Source: Hoeflea marina (GTDB taxonomy: Bacteria > Pseudomonadota > Alphaproteobacteria > Rhizobiales > Rhizobiaceae). Taken from it: a DNA stretch of 64,000 nt. Both the position numbers and the translations under genes were made by a program. Numbering within the stretch: position 1 is the first letter of the stretch; every line of letters starts with the position of its first letter. Location of the stretch: assembly GCF_003182275.1 (NCBI RefSeq), contig NZ_QGTR01000001.1:658130-722129 (forward strand), read 5' to 3'. Below are positions 53,945 through 62,728 of this stretch, one piece after another. The notes under the pieces were generated by a model. It was not told where the DNA came from and did not search any database. It was given only the letters and a program-made list of their open reading frames with translations.

Positions 53945-55411
53945 TCAGGCCTTCGAAGCCACCTGGCTGCCGATGAAGTCGCGAACGATGCGGGCGATGC
54001 CGCGACCGAGCACGGCGTCGAGCGCCGCGATGAACCGGTCGACATGTTCGCGGCCGCAGATCAGCGGCGGCTCCAGCCGGATGACGTTTCGGTTGTACTC
54101 GGTGAAGGCGACCAGCACGTCGTGATCGCGCAGCAGTTCGGCGCCGACAAAGCCCGACAGCGACCCCTTCAGCTTTTCGTCCAGCATGCCGACCATCGGC
54201 CTCAGCAGCGCCGGCAGGGTCTGGCTGAAATCCTGGAACTCCAGCCCGACCATGAAGCCCTGGCCGCGCACCTCCTTGATGATCTGCGGATATTTTGCCT
54301 TCAGTCCCTCGAGCTGCTCCAGAAGGTACCCGCCCGTGCGTTCGGCATTGCCGATCAGGTCCTCGTCATACAGGACGTTGAGGCCCTCGATGGCGGTGAT
54401 GCAGGCTTCGCCGATGCCGCCGAACGTGGCCTGGGCGTGGATCATGGCGGTCTTCGGCGTGCCGTAGGCCTTCATGTAGACCTTGCGCGACGCCACCATG
54501 GCCGCCATGGCGCATTTGCCGCCGCCGAGTGATTTGGCGAGCGCCGTGACGTCGGGGACGACGCCGGCATGCTCGAAGGCGTAGAAGCGGCCCGAACGGC
54601 CCATGCCGCACTGCACCTCGTCGGCGATCCAGAGCACCCCATGCTTGTCGCACAGCGCGCGCAGCTGCTGCCAGAACGCCACCGGGGCCTGGACGATGCC
54701 GCCGCCGCCCTGGATGGTCTCGAGCACGATCACGCCGATGGCCGGATCGGCCTCGAAGGCGTTGCGAATGGCGTCGATGTCGCCGAACGGCACCTTGACG
54801 GTGTTGTCAACGAGCCTGAATTCGCCGCGGTAAAGCGGAGAGTCTGTGAGCGACAGCACGCCCTTGGTCTTGCCGTGGAACGAATTCTCGGCATAGACGA
54901 TCTTCGGCCGCGCCGGACCGGCGGCCCGTTCGGCCACCTTGATTGCCGCTTCCATGGCTTCCGAGCCGGACGAGCCGAGGAATACCATGTCCAGATCGCC
55001 CGGCGAAATTGCCGCAAGGTTCCTGGCCAGGGCGGAGGCGTACTGGCTCATGAAAGCGATGGCGATTTCATGCCTGTCCTCGTCCTGGAACTGCTGGCGG
55101 GCGGCGATGATGCGCGGATGATTGTGACCGAATGCGAGCGAGCCGAATCCGCCAAAGAAATCTAGGATCTTGCGGCCGTTCTGGTCCGTATAGTACATCC
55201 CCTCGGCGCGCTCGATCTTGACCTTGTGGAAACCCAACAGCTTCATGAAATGCAGCTGACCCGGATTGATGTGATCCTTGAACAGCTCCGTCATTTCGGC
55301 CAGGCTCATCGCTTTCGCGTCGGCCACCGACAGCAGTCGTGGTCGGACGGCCAGCTTCTCGTCCGACAAGGGCGGTGCTTCCGTCGTCATGCGGGTTGGC
55401 GTGTCAAGCAT
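53945..55411 (-). CDS. Class III PLP aminotransferase in polyprenyl-sugar cluster
   Basis: A 488-residue fold-type I aminotransferase. PLP lysine is Lys293 (ALAKSLGGGK), the cofactor aspartate Asp264 (WIADEVQCGMGRSG), and SSGSEAMEAAIKVA and YAENSFHGKTKG are the phosphate-cup motifs. The N-terminal part GFHKVKIERAEGMYYTDQNGRKILDFFGGFGSLAFGHNHP recalls the subgroup containing the hopanoid aminotransferase HpnO, from memory only. GGGGAG lies seven bases upstream of ATG 55411. It is the last gene of the leftward set UbiA fusion - oxidase - transporter - aminotransferase. Substrate unknown; a 2-keto sugar or an acyl aldehyde are options. Confidence 0.85.
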   Translation of the reverse strand: MLDTPTRMTTEAPPLSDEKLAVRPRLLSVADAKAMSLAEMTELFKDHINPGQLHFMKLLGFHKVKIERAEGMYYTDQNGRKILDFFGGFGSLAFGHNHPRIIAARQQFQDEDRHEIAIAFMSQYASALARNLAAISPGDLDMVFLGSSGSEAMEAAIKVAERAAGPARPKIVYAENSFHGKTKGVLSLTDSPLYRGEFRLVDNTVKVPFGDIDAIRNAFEADPAIGVIVLETIQGGGGIVQAPVAFWQQLRALCDKHGVLWIADEVQCGMGRSGRFYAFEHAGVVPDVTALAKSLGGGKCAMAAMVASRKVYMKAYGTPKTAMIHAQATFGGIGEACITAIEGLNVLYDEDLIGNAERTGGYLLEQLEGLKAKYPQIIKEVRGQGFMVGLEFQDFSQTLPALLRPMVGMLDEKLKGSLSGFVGAELLRDHDVLVAFTEYNRNVIRLEPPLICGREHVDRFIAALDAVLGRGIARIVRDFIGSQVASKA

Positions 55412-55546
55412 GTCTGTACTCCCCATTTTCAGTCTGCCTTCGACGCGGCGGTTGTGTCGTCCGCTCATTGCGCCGCCGGCGTAGCCGGTACAATTGATCT
55501 GGTTGCGTCGGCCCCGGCGGGGACGGCGCAGCGTTGGTTCAGCGTG

Positions 55547-55984
55547 TCATTCGCCGGCGCCTTCATGCAGCGCCGACAACTGGGCCGTGTTCTGCGGTCT
55601 GACGTCCTTCGTGTCAGTGCCGGACCGTGCCACGAGGATGGTGCCAAGGCAGATGAAGCCGATGCCGGCGATGCGCCAGGCATTTAGATCCTCGGCGAAG
55701 ATGAAGTAGCCGAAGACGACGACCACCACATAGGCCAGGCTCAGGAACGGATAGGCAAACGAGAGTTCGACCTTCGAGAGCACGAACAGGTGCGAGGCAA
55801 GCGAAGCCACGAACAGCACGATGCCGGCGAAGATCCAGGGGTTGAACACCACCTGGAAGATCCGGGCGACCGCGGTCTCCAGCGTGAAGGTCAGCGGTCC
55901 CATGGTCATCATCCCCTGCTTGAGCATCAGCTGGGCGATGGCGTTGGTCAGGACCGTGAACAGGATAAAGACAATGTATTTCAT
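55547..55984 (-). CDS. Four-helix DMT/EamA-type membrane protein
   Basis: A 145-residue protein with four membrane helices (YIVFILFTVLTNAIAQLMLKQGM; IFAGIVLFVASLASHLFVLS; AYPFLSLAYVVVVVFGYFIF; IAGIGFICLGTILVAR). NAIAQLMLKQGM and E-L-S-F-A-Y-P are typical of the small multidrug/ArnE-ArnF group. ArnE/F-like proteins flip lipid-linked aminoarabinose; that would fit the surrounding genes. It lies 53 bases after the DprE1-like oxidase and 135 bases before the aminotransferase, all leftward. Confidence 0.82.
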   Translation of the reverse strand: MKYIVFILFTVLTNAIAQLMLKQGMMTMGPLTFTLETAVARIFQVVFNPWIFAGIVLFVASLASHLFVLSKVELSFAYPFLSLAYVVVVVFGYFIFAEDLNAWRIAGIGFICLGTILVARSGTDTKDVRPQNTAQLSALHEGAGE

Positions 55985-56037
55985 CGAAGACTCCGCGGCA
56001 CATCTGCCGTTCTAGCGAAAGGACGCCAACATCCGGT

Positions 56038-57441
56038 TCAGACAGGCATGTGCATTTGGTTCAAATTGTCTGCAGTCCCGCTTTGATCCGGATCGGCCAG
56101 CTCTGACCGGGCAGCGACTCCGCCGCGGGTGTCGGGCAGCAGCATCGCGGTGCGGCGCCAGAAGTCGGACTGGATGTTCGGGTCGCGGCAGGCTTCGAGA
56201 TCGCGCCAGTTCGGAAACGAAGCCTCGAACATCGATGGCCGCATGCGCTGGTCCTTGTACGGGTTGAGCGCCCCGCCGGCCGCAAGCACGATGTCGTCAA
56301 GCGCATCCAGCATGGCCACCGTGCGCCTGCCGAGATTGGCGAAATCGAGCGTCAGTGTGAAACCCGGCCGCGGAAACGACATCATGCCCGGAGACACCAC
56401 CGCCCCGAAACGCTTGAGCACGGTCAGGAACGAGGCGTGGCCATGGCGGCGGGCGCACTCGAGCAGCCTGAGCGTCGTGTCGCGGGCATCGGCCTCAGGA
56501 TAGACGCTCTGGTGCTGGTAGAGCCCCCGCGGGCCATAGAGACGGTTCCAGTTGCCGATCGCGTCGAGGGGATGAAAGAAGCCCTGCCAGGGCACGATCG
56601 AAACCGTCGGCCGGCTCGGCGCCCACCCGTAGTACAGCCCGTTGAATGCCGACAGCGTCAGGCCGTTGAGCACATTGACCGGCAGCACGAAAGGAACGGA
56701 GAGGCGCGGCGGCCGCGGCAGCCGTGCGGGTCCGCCGTCCTCGGCATGATCGCCGGCCATCAGCACGCCTCGGCCGGTCCTGGCGCCGGTGGCCAACTGG
56801 TCAATCCAGGCAACCGAATATTCGTGGCTGGCGTCTATGGCCTCGATCGCGTCGAAATAGCCGTCGATATGGGAGAACCGTTGTGTCATCTGGCGGATAT
56901 TGGCCGAAGGCACCCGCATCAGCTGGATGCGCGCGGTCAGGATGAAGCCGGTCAGCCCCATGCCGCCGATGGTGGCGGCAAACAGACGCGGGTTTTCCAT
57001 CGGCGAGCAAGTGCGCGGTACCCCGTCCCCCGTGAGCAGCACAAAGGAGCGCACCGAGCGGCCGAAACTGCCGCGCAGATGGTGGTTCTTGCCGTGCACA
57101 TCGTTGGCGATGGCCCCGCCGAGGGTTACCTGTGCGGTCCCCGGCGTGACCTCTAGAAAATACCCCTCCGGGATCACCCGCATCAGGATCTCCGACAGCA
57201 GCACGCCGGCATCGGCCTCAAGCACGCCGGTGTCCGCGTCGAAGGAGCGGATCCGGGCCCCCGGCTGCATCGGCACGATGCGGCCACGGTCGTTGTGGCA
57301 GGAATCGCCGTAGGATCGGCCATTGCCGAAGGGCAGGAACCCGGCGCCGGGACCGCTGGCGAGGAACTCCCCGGTGCTGCCGGTGCGTCGGCGGACCCGG
57401 CGCACCCTGCCCCAGCTTTCGTGGTCAGGCTTGACGCTCAC
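56038..57441 (-). CDS. DprE1-like FAD-dependent oxidase (decaprenylphosphoryl-ribose 2'-oxidase family)
   Basis: A 467-residue VAO-fold flavoprotein closely patterned on mycobacterial DprE1. FGNGRSYGDSC (39-48) and GGAIANDVHGKNHHLRGSFG (108-127, His116/Lys118) bind FAD; QGFFHPLDAIGNWNRLYGPRGLYQHQSV and the lysine of PYKDQRM (Lys396, DprE1 Lys418) line the substrate site. The residue matching Cys387 is threonine (FTLTLDF, Thr364), so covalent benzothiazinone trapping would not occur. It would oxidise the 2'-hydroxyl of polyprenyl-phosphoryl-ribose. Its ATG overlaps the UbiA-fusion stop by four bases. Confidence 0.88.
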   Translation of the reverse strand: MSVKPDHESWGRVRRVRRRTGSTGEFLASGPGAGFLPFGNGRSYGDSCHNDRGRIVPMQPGARIRSFDADTGVLEADAGVLLSEILMRVIPEGYFLEVTPGTAQVTLGGAIANDVHGKNHHLRGSFGRSVRSFVLLTGDGVPRTCSPMENPRLFAATIGGMGLTGFILTARIQLMRVPSANIRQMTQRFSHIDGYFDAIEAIDASHEYSVAWIDQLATGARTGRGVLMAGDHAEDGGPARLPRPPRLSVPFVLPVNVLNGLTLSAFNGLYYGWAPSRPTVSIVPWQGFFHPLDAIGNWNRLYGPRGLYQHQSVYPEADARDTTLRLLECARRHGHASFLTVLKRFGAVVSPGMMSFPRPGFTLTLDFANLGRRTVAMLDALDDIVLAAGGALNPYKDQRMRPSMFEASFPNWRDLEACRDPNIQSDFWRRTAMLLPDTRGGVAARSELADPDQSGTADNLNQMHMPV

Positions 57442-58877
57442 GGCTGCACCGCCGCGGCCATCACCAGTGCCACGCCGGCCATCATCACAAGCTGGCTGCG
57501 CCAGTCGCGCATGATGAACACCACCGGATCATCATGCATCAGCGAACGGCTGGCGAGCACCCAGATGCGGATCTGCATGTACAGGATCAGCGGGCACAGC
57601 GGCCACAACAGCCAGGGATGGGTGTACATCGAGCTGATCTGGGCGCTGTCGAGATAGAGCGCCAGAACCAGTGCCGCGGAGAAGGCCGAAGCGATGCCGG
57701 CCTGCCCGATCATGTCCCGGTCGGATGAGAGATAGCCGCGGCCGACCAGCTTGGACCCCTCCTCGACGATCTGCTCGGACAGCTCGACATAGCGCTTGAC
57801 CAGCGCCAGGCTGAGAAAGAAGAAGATCGAAAAGGCCAGCAACCAGAACGACAGCGCCACGCCGGTTGCGGCTGCACCCGCAAGAATGCGCAGTGTGTAG
57901 AGACCGGCAAGCGTGAAGACATCGACAAGCAGCTTGCGCTTGAGCAGCAGCGTGTAGGTGGTCGTTACCAGACCGTAGACCACCATCACGCCCCAGAACG
58001 CCGGCGGCAGCAGGCTGGCCAAGCCCAGCGATGCGAGAATCAGCGCCACGGTCATCGCTGCCGCCAGCAGGATTGACACATCACCGCTGGCCAGCGGCCG
58101 CAGGCGCTTGCGCGGATGCATCCTGTCGTTGCTCAGATCGGCGATGTCATTGATGACATACACGGCCGAGGCGAGGAAACTGAAGGAGAAGAATGCCACC
58201 ACCACCGCCAGCATGTGCGGCAGGTTGTCAAGTTCGTGGTTGAGCACCAGCGGAACGCCCAGCAGCAGGTTCTTGAGCCACTGGTGGACACGGATCGCCT
58301 TGAATGGCGCCAGCAGCGAGACTGCCCGCACTGCCAGCAATTCGGCCGATCCGCGCCCCGGCCAGCGCCGGGCCGATCGGTCCGGTGCCACCATGATGGT
58401 CCGCCTGGCGGCGTCGAAGAGCGGAATGTCGTCGCGGCTGTTGCCGGCATAGTCGAAACCGCCCTCCCCGCATTCGCGGATCAGCAGGTCGCGCTTGCGA
58501 TCGGACGTCAGGTTGATCTCGTCGGTCGAATGCAGCACCCTGTCGAACAGGCCGAGATGAGCCGCGATATCCTGAGCCGTGCTGGCGGCGGCGCCGGTGA
58601 CAAGCCAGACCTGGCGGCCGGCGGTCCGTTCGGCGGCAATGCGCTCGAGCACCTCGGGGCGGTACGGCCATTGCTCGGCGGTGCGGCCGCAGCGCGCGGC
58701 CACTTCACGCTTGAGAACATGCTTGCCGCGCATGGCCCACAGCACGGCTGCGCAGATCAGCCATGGCTGCCTGATGAGCAGCACCGCGAGGCCCTCCCAC
58801 AGGCTGTCGGCGGCAATGAGGGTGCCGTCGAGATCCACACACAGCGGAAAATGCTGCTTATCGCTGCGAGCATCCAT
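57438..58877 (-). CDS. HAD phosphatase - UbiA prenyltransferase fusion (DPPR synthase-like)
   Basis: A 479-residue two-domain membrane protein. Residues 1-190 form a HAD-type phosphatase: VDLDGTL (Asp15, Asp17), VTGAAAST and YAGNSRDDIPLF. Residues about 190-479 form a UbiA prenyltransferase with RVHQWLKNLLLGVPL, NDIADLSNDRMHPRKRLRPLASG (Asn243-Asp251) and YTLLLKRKLLVDVFTLAGLYTLRILAG, closest in pattern to decaprenyl-phosphate phosphoribosyltransferase (Rv3806c of M. tuberculosis). The fusion would make polyprenyl-phosphoryl-5-phosphoribose and remove its phosphate. It is the first gene of the leftward cluster and overlaps the oxidase as ATGA. Confidence 0.88.
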   Translation of the reverse strand: MDARSDKQHFPLCVDLDGTLIAADSLWEGLAVLLIRQPWLICAAVLWAMRGKHVLKREVAARCGRTAEQWPYRPEVLERIAAERTAGRQVWLVTGAAASTAQDIAAHLGLFDRVLHSTDEINLTSDRKRDLLIRECGEGGFDYAGNSRDDIPLFDAARRTIMVAPDRSARRWPGRGSAELLAVRAVSLLAPFKAIRVHQWLKNLLLGVPLVLNHELDNLPHMLAVVVAFFSFSFLASAVYVINDIADLSNDRMHPRKRLRPLASGDVSILLAAAMTVALILASLGLASLLPPAFWGVMVVYGLVTTTYTLLLKRKLLVDVFTLAGLYTLRILAGAAATGVALSFWLLAFSIFFFLSLALVKRYVELSEQIVEEGSKLVGRGYLSSDRDMIGQAGIASAFSAALVLALYLDSAQISSMYTHPWLLWPLCPLILYMQIRIWVLASRSLMHDDPVVFIMRDWRSQLVMMAGVALVMAAAVQP

Positions 58878-59097
58878 TGCCGGCTCCCTGATTGCCTGAC
58901 CTCAGCGACTTCGGGCCGCATCGATTCACACGGAACCGATGTCCCGTTGGCAAAACCTGCCGGAAAGACCTTGAAAAAATGCAAAGCGGGCAACCCGGAT
59001 GCCTGCTTTTGGGCCTGTTGGTTAGGGAATGCTTAAGATGGCGTGGTGCGCCGGTGCTTGCGCGCGACAGTCTGGTTCCCGCGCCGGCCGCTGCGGC

Positions 59098-59982
59098 TCA
59101 TCGCCGGGGCGTGTTGGCGAAGATCCAGTTGAGCACGTCCTTCCAGTCTGTCATCCGGATCGGCGTGCCGTGGCTGCCTGATTGAAACAGCACGAAACGG
59201 GTCGGATAGGTGCCGCCTCCGGCCCGAACCCGGTCGAACACACGTTTCTGGGTCTCCCAGGAATAGGTTTCGTCGGCGCTGCCATGGGTGAAGACCACGG
59301 GCACGCGCGCTTTCACGAGCGCGGTGTCGGCCAGGTCGCCATCCGGCGCCCCGCCCAGCAGCACCATGCCCGCTAGGCGCGCGACGCTCTCGCTGTCCCG
59401 CGCCACCGCCGAGCACACCATCGCTCCCATCGATCCGCAGGCCAGCACGATCGGAGCGCCGGGAGACGCCGCCCGCAGGCTGGCGATGATCGCCGCCACA
59501 TCGGCCCTGCCTTCGGCGTCGAAGGTCTTGACCGTCGGCGCCACATAGACGCCGCCATTGCGGACTGCCAGATTTTTCAGCCGGTTGAAATTGCCGCCGA
59601 ACCGACGATCGTCCATGCCCAGCCTCCGGTCGCCGGCACGGCCATGCACGAAGATGACGGCAAACCGCGCATTGGCCGGCGTGCCGGCCTCGCCGATCTC
59701 GACCCTGCGGCCCGCGGCTTCAAGCACCCGCATCCGGCTGGCCGTGCCAGGCAGGGCGGTGACATAGCGGCTGTTGACGCGCCGCTCGGGCTCGTCGTCT
59801 CGGCCGTTGATGTCGCGCATCTCATCATAGTCGACGACGAAGAAGGCGCGGTCGGGTCCGATGGAAAGCACCTTCGGCCATGCGAACAGCGCATCCTTGC
59901 TGCCTTCGATCCGCAGCGCCTCGGCGGGCGTCGCCGCAAATGCCACGCACACTGCCAAAATGGCTGCAAAGAATGGGCGCAA
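59098..59982 (-). CDS. Secreted alpha/beta hydrolase
   Basis: A 294-residue protein with a signal peptide (PFFAAILAVCVAFAATPAEA, cut after A-E-A) and an alpha/beta-hydrolase fold: oxyanion region VIFVHGRAGDRR, nucleophile elbow ACGSMGAMVCS, acid in FTHGSADETYSW and histidine in FQSGSHGTPI. Natural substrate unknown. It is divergent from parE across 96 bases. The region 58878-59097 beyond its stop holds no gene. Confidence 0.84.
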   Translation of the reverse strand: MRPFFAAILAVCVAFAATPAEALRIEGSKDALFAWPKVLSIGPDRAFFVVDYDEMRDINGRDDEPERRVNSRYVTALPGTASRMRVLEAAGRRVEIGEAGTPANARFAVIFVHGRAGDRRLGMDDRRFGGNFNRLKNLAVRNGGVYVAPTVKTFDAEGRADVAAIIASLRAASPGAPIVLACGSMGAMVCSAVARDSESVARLAGMVLLGGAPDGDLADTALVKARVPVVFTHGSADETYSWETQKRVFDRVRAGGGTYPTRFVLFQSGSHGTPIRMTDWKDVLNWIFANTPRR

Positions 59983-60078
59983 GCGGTGTATACCTCCGTG
60001 CAGCGGTCGCCTGAACGGTCTGATTCTGGCAAACTCCCGCTGATTCGCAAACCAGATTACACCGAGATTGACCTGAGC

Positions 60079-62172
60079 ATGGACGATTCCAACGATCTGT
60101 TTTCAACCGTGGGCAGCCCTGCCGCCAAAACCGTTGCCGCCGCGGCGCCGAAAGCGCCGGCCAAGCTGCAGCCGCCGCTGGCAAGGCCCGCCGAATCGGC
60201 TGCCGAGCCCCGCGCGACGAAGAGCACCGTCCTGAAGACCGATTCCGGCGACTACAATGCCTCGACCATCGAAGTCCTCGAAGGCCTCGAGCCGGTGCGA
60301 CGCCGCCCCGGCATGTATATCGGCGGCACCGACGAGCGCGCCCTTCACCACCTCTTCGCCGAGGTGATCGACAACTCGATGGACGAGGCCGTGGCCGGCC
60401 ATGCCAATTTCATCGAGGTCGAACTCGACGAGCACGGATATCTGTCGGTGACCGACAACGGCCGCGGCATCCCGGTCGAGAACCATCCCAAATATCCCGA
60501 CAAGTCGACGCTGGAAGTGATCATGACGGTGCTGCATGCCGGCGGCAAGTTCGACTCCAAGGTCTACGAGACTTCGGGCGGCCTGCACGGCGTGGGCGTT
60601 TCGGTGGTCAATGCGCTGTCCGACGATCTTGAAGTGGAAGTGGCTCGAAACCGCAAGCTCTACCGCCAGCGCTTTTCCCGCGGCATTCCCCAGGGCGGTC
60701 TGCAAGAACTGGGAGACGTCCACAACCGCCGCGGCACCAGGGTGCGCTTCCACCCCGATCCGCAGATCTTTGGTGCCGGTGCTCGTTTTGATCCGGGCCG
60801 GCTCTGCCGCATGGCGCGTTCCAAGGCCTATCTGTTCGGCGGCGTCGAGATCCGCTGGTCCTGCGCGCCATCTCTGGTCGAGGGCACGGAAACGCCGGAC
60901 AAGGCGGTCTTCCACTTCCCTGGAGGTCTCAAGGATTATCTCGAAGCGACGCTCGGCAAGGATCACCGCGTCAACCGTGACATCTTCGCCGGCAAGACCG
61001 AGAAGACGGGCGGACATGGCGCCATGGAATGGGCGGTGACCTGGTATGGCGGCGACACGTCGGTGCACTCCTATTGCAACACCATTCCGACGCCCGAAGG
61101 CGGCACCCACGAGGCGGGACTGCGCATTGCGCTGACCAAGGGGCTCAAGGCCTATGCGGAGCTCACCGGCAACAAGCGCGCCGCCGCGATCACCACCGAC
61201 GACGTGATGATCTCGGCCATCGGCATGCTCTCGGTGTTCATCCGCGAGCCTGAATTCGTCGGCCAGACCAAGGACAAGCTGGCGTCCGCCGAGGCCCAGC
61301 GGCTGGTCGAGAACGCGCTGCGCGATCCCTTCGACCATTTCCTCGCCGATTCGCCTGCCGAAGCCGACAAGCTTCTCGAATGGGTGATCGACCGGGCCGA
61401 CGAGCGTGTCGCCCGCCGGAAGGAGAAGGAGGTCAACCGCAAGACCGCCGTGCGCAAGTTGCGCCTGCCGGGCAAGCTGGCCGACTGTTCGCAGAACACC
61501 GCCGGCGGCGCCGAATTGTTCATCGTGGAAGGCGATTCGGCCGGCGGCTCGGCCAAGCAGGCGCGCAACCGCGCCAACCAGGCGATCCTGCCGTTGCGTG
61601 GCAAGATCCTCAACGTCGCCAGCGCGGGCAGGGAAAAGCTTGGCGCCAACCAGCAGATCGCCGATCTGGTCCAGGCTCTGGGCTGCGGGACGCGATCCAA
61701 ATACCGCGAGGAAGATCTACGTTACGAACGCATCGTCATCATGACCGATGCCGATGTCGACGGCGCCCATATCGCCTCGCTGCTGATTACCTTCTTCTAC
61801 CAGGAAATGCCCGAGCTCGTCCGCCAGGGCCATCTCTATCTGGCCGTGCCGCCGCTCTACAAGCTCAGCCAGGGAGCCAAGACCTTTTACGCCCGCGACG
61901 ACGCCCATCGCGTCGAACTGCTGGAGACGGAGTTTTCCGGCCGTGGCAAGGTGGAAATCAACCGATTCAAGGGACTTGGCGAGATGCTGCCGGCGCAGCT
62001 CAAGGAAACCACCATGGATCCGAAGAAGCGGACCCTGCTCAAGGTCGCCATCGACATATCCGATCCGGAATCCACTCGCGATGCCGTTGATGCCCTGATG
62101 GGGACGCGGGCCGATGCGCGCTTCCGCTTCATCCAGGAACATGCCGAATTCGCGGAGAATCTTGACATCTGA
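60079..62172 (+). CDS. parE: DNA topoisomerase IV subunit B
   Basis: A 697-residue GHKL-type ATPase subunit of topoisomerase IV. Features: EVIDNSMDEA and VTDNGRGIPV (ATP site), LHAGGKFDSKVYETSGGLHGVG, the TOPRIM motifs VEGDSAGGSAKQARN and MTDADVDGAHI, and the GLGEM element. The short C-terminus after QEHAEFAENLDI (not the GyrB insert) marks it as ParE. An alanine/proline-rich N-terminal extension of about 50 residues precedes the conserved part. ParC is not in the window. Confidence 0.95.
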   Translation: MDDSNDLFSTVGSPAAKTVAAAAPKAPAKLQPPLARPAESAAEPRATKSTVLKTDSGDYNASTIEVLEGLEPVRRRPGMYIGGTDERALHHLFAEVIDNSMDEAVAGHANFIEVELDEHGYLSVTDNGRGIPVENHPKYPDKSTLEVIMTVLHAGGKFDSKVYETSGGLHGVGVSVVNALSDDLEVEVARNRKLYRQRFSRGIPQGGLQELGDVHNRRGTRVRFHPDPQIFGAGARFDPGRLCRMARSKAYLFGGVEIRWSCAPSLVEGTETPDKAVFHFPGGLKDYLEATLGKDHRVNRDIFAGKTEKTGGHGAMEWAVTWYGGDTSVHSYCNTIPTPEGGTHEAGLRIALTKGLKAYAELTGNKRAAAITTDDVMISAIGMLSVFIREPEFVGQTKDKLASAEAQRLVENALRDPFDHFLADSPAEADKLLEWVIDRADERVARRKEKEVNRKTAVRKLRLPGKLADCSQNTAGGAELFIVEGDSAGGSAKQARNRANQAILPLRGKILNVASAGREKLGANQQIADLVQALGCGTRSKYREEDLRYERIVIMTDADVDGAHIASLLITFFYQEMPELVRQGHLYLAVPPLYKLSQGAKTFYARDDAHRVELLETEFSGRGKVEINRFKGLGEMLPAQLKETTMDPKKRTLLKVAIDISDPESTRDAVDALMGTRADARFRFIQEHAEFAENLDI

Positions 62173-62313
62173 GGTGTGCCACAGCGCCTCCGAAAATATC
62201 TTCGGCGGGACGCGCCCGCCCCTATGATTTTCGCTCCGCTCTGTCAGAGTGAACCGTTCGCCGCCGCAACGCCCGCACCGGGTGGCCGCGCGCCGGGCAG
62301 CAACGGGGGCAGC

Positions 62314-62691
62314 ATGACGACAGGCGGGCGATTTTTCGGTATGGCCATGATCGCGGTTGGATTGCTGATGCCGGCCTCCGGCGCTGCAGCGGCTGACAAT
62401 TACGGCGCCATTGCCTATTCACGAACCTCGGGCGCCCGCGCCTATTCGCACGATTATTCGACCCGTGCCGGCGCCGAAACCCGTGCGCTTGGCGAATGCC
62501 GCGCCCGAGGCCGGGGCTGCAAGATCGTCACATGGTACAGGAATGCCTGCGGCGCGCTTGCCTCCGGGCCGGATGGCTGGGGCGCCTCCTGGTCCAGTTC
62601 CCGGCGGGCGGCAGAGAACAAGGCACTGGCGAAATGTTCAACCTATTCCTACAGCTGCGGGGTGCTGGTCTGGAGCTGCACCACGCGCTGA
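62314..62691 (+). CDS. DUF4189 secreted protein
   Basis: A 125-residue protein with signal peptide (MTTGGRFFGMAMIAVGLLMPASGAAAAD) and one DUF4189 domain: YGAIAYSRTSGARAYSHDYSTRAGAETRALGECRARG and the cysteines of CKIVTWYRNACGAL, AKCSTYSYSCGVLVWSC, probably three disulfides. The domain is common in secreted proteins of alphaproteobacteria and function is unknown. A GGGGG stretch nine bases upstream of ATG 62314 can serve as ribosome site. It follows parE after 140 bases. Confidence 0.85.
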   Translation: MTTGGRFFGMAMIAVGLLMPASGAAAADNYGAIAYSRTSGARAYSHDYSTRAGAETRALGECRARGRGCKIVTWYRNACGALASGPDGWGASWSSSRRAAENKALAKCSTYSYSCGVLVWSCTTR

Positions 62692-62728
62692 CCCGCGATG
62701 GCCCGCGCCTCCAACGGAGTCACCTCGC

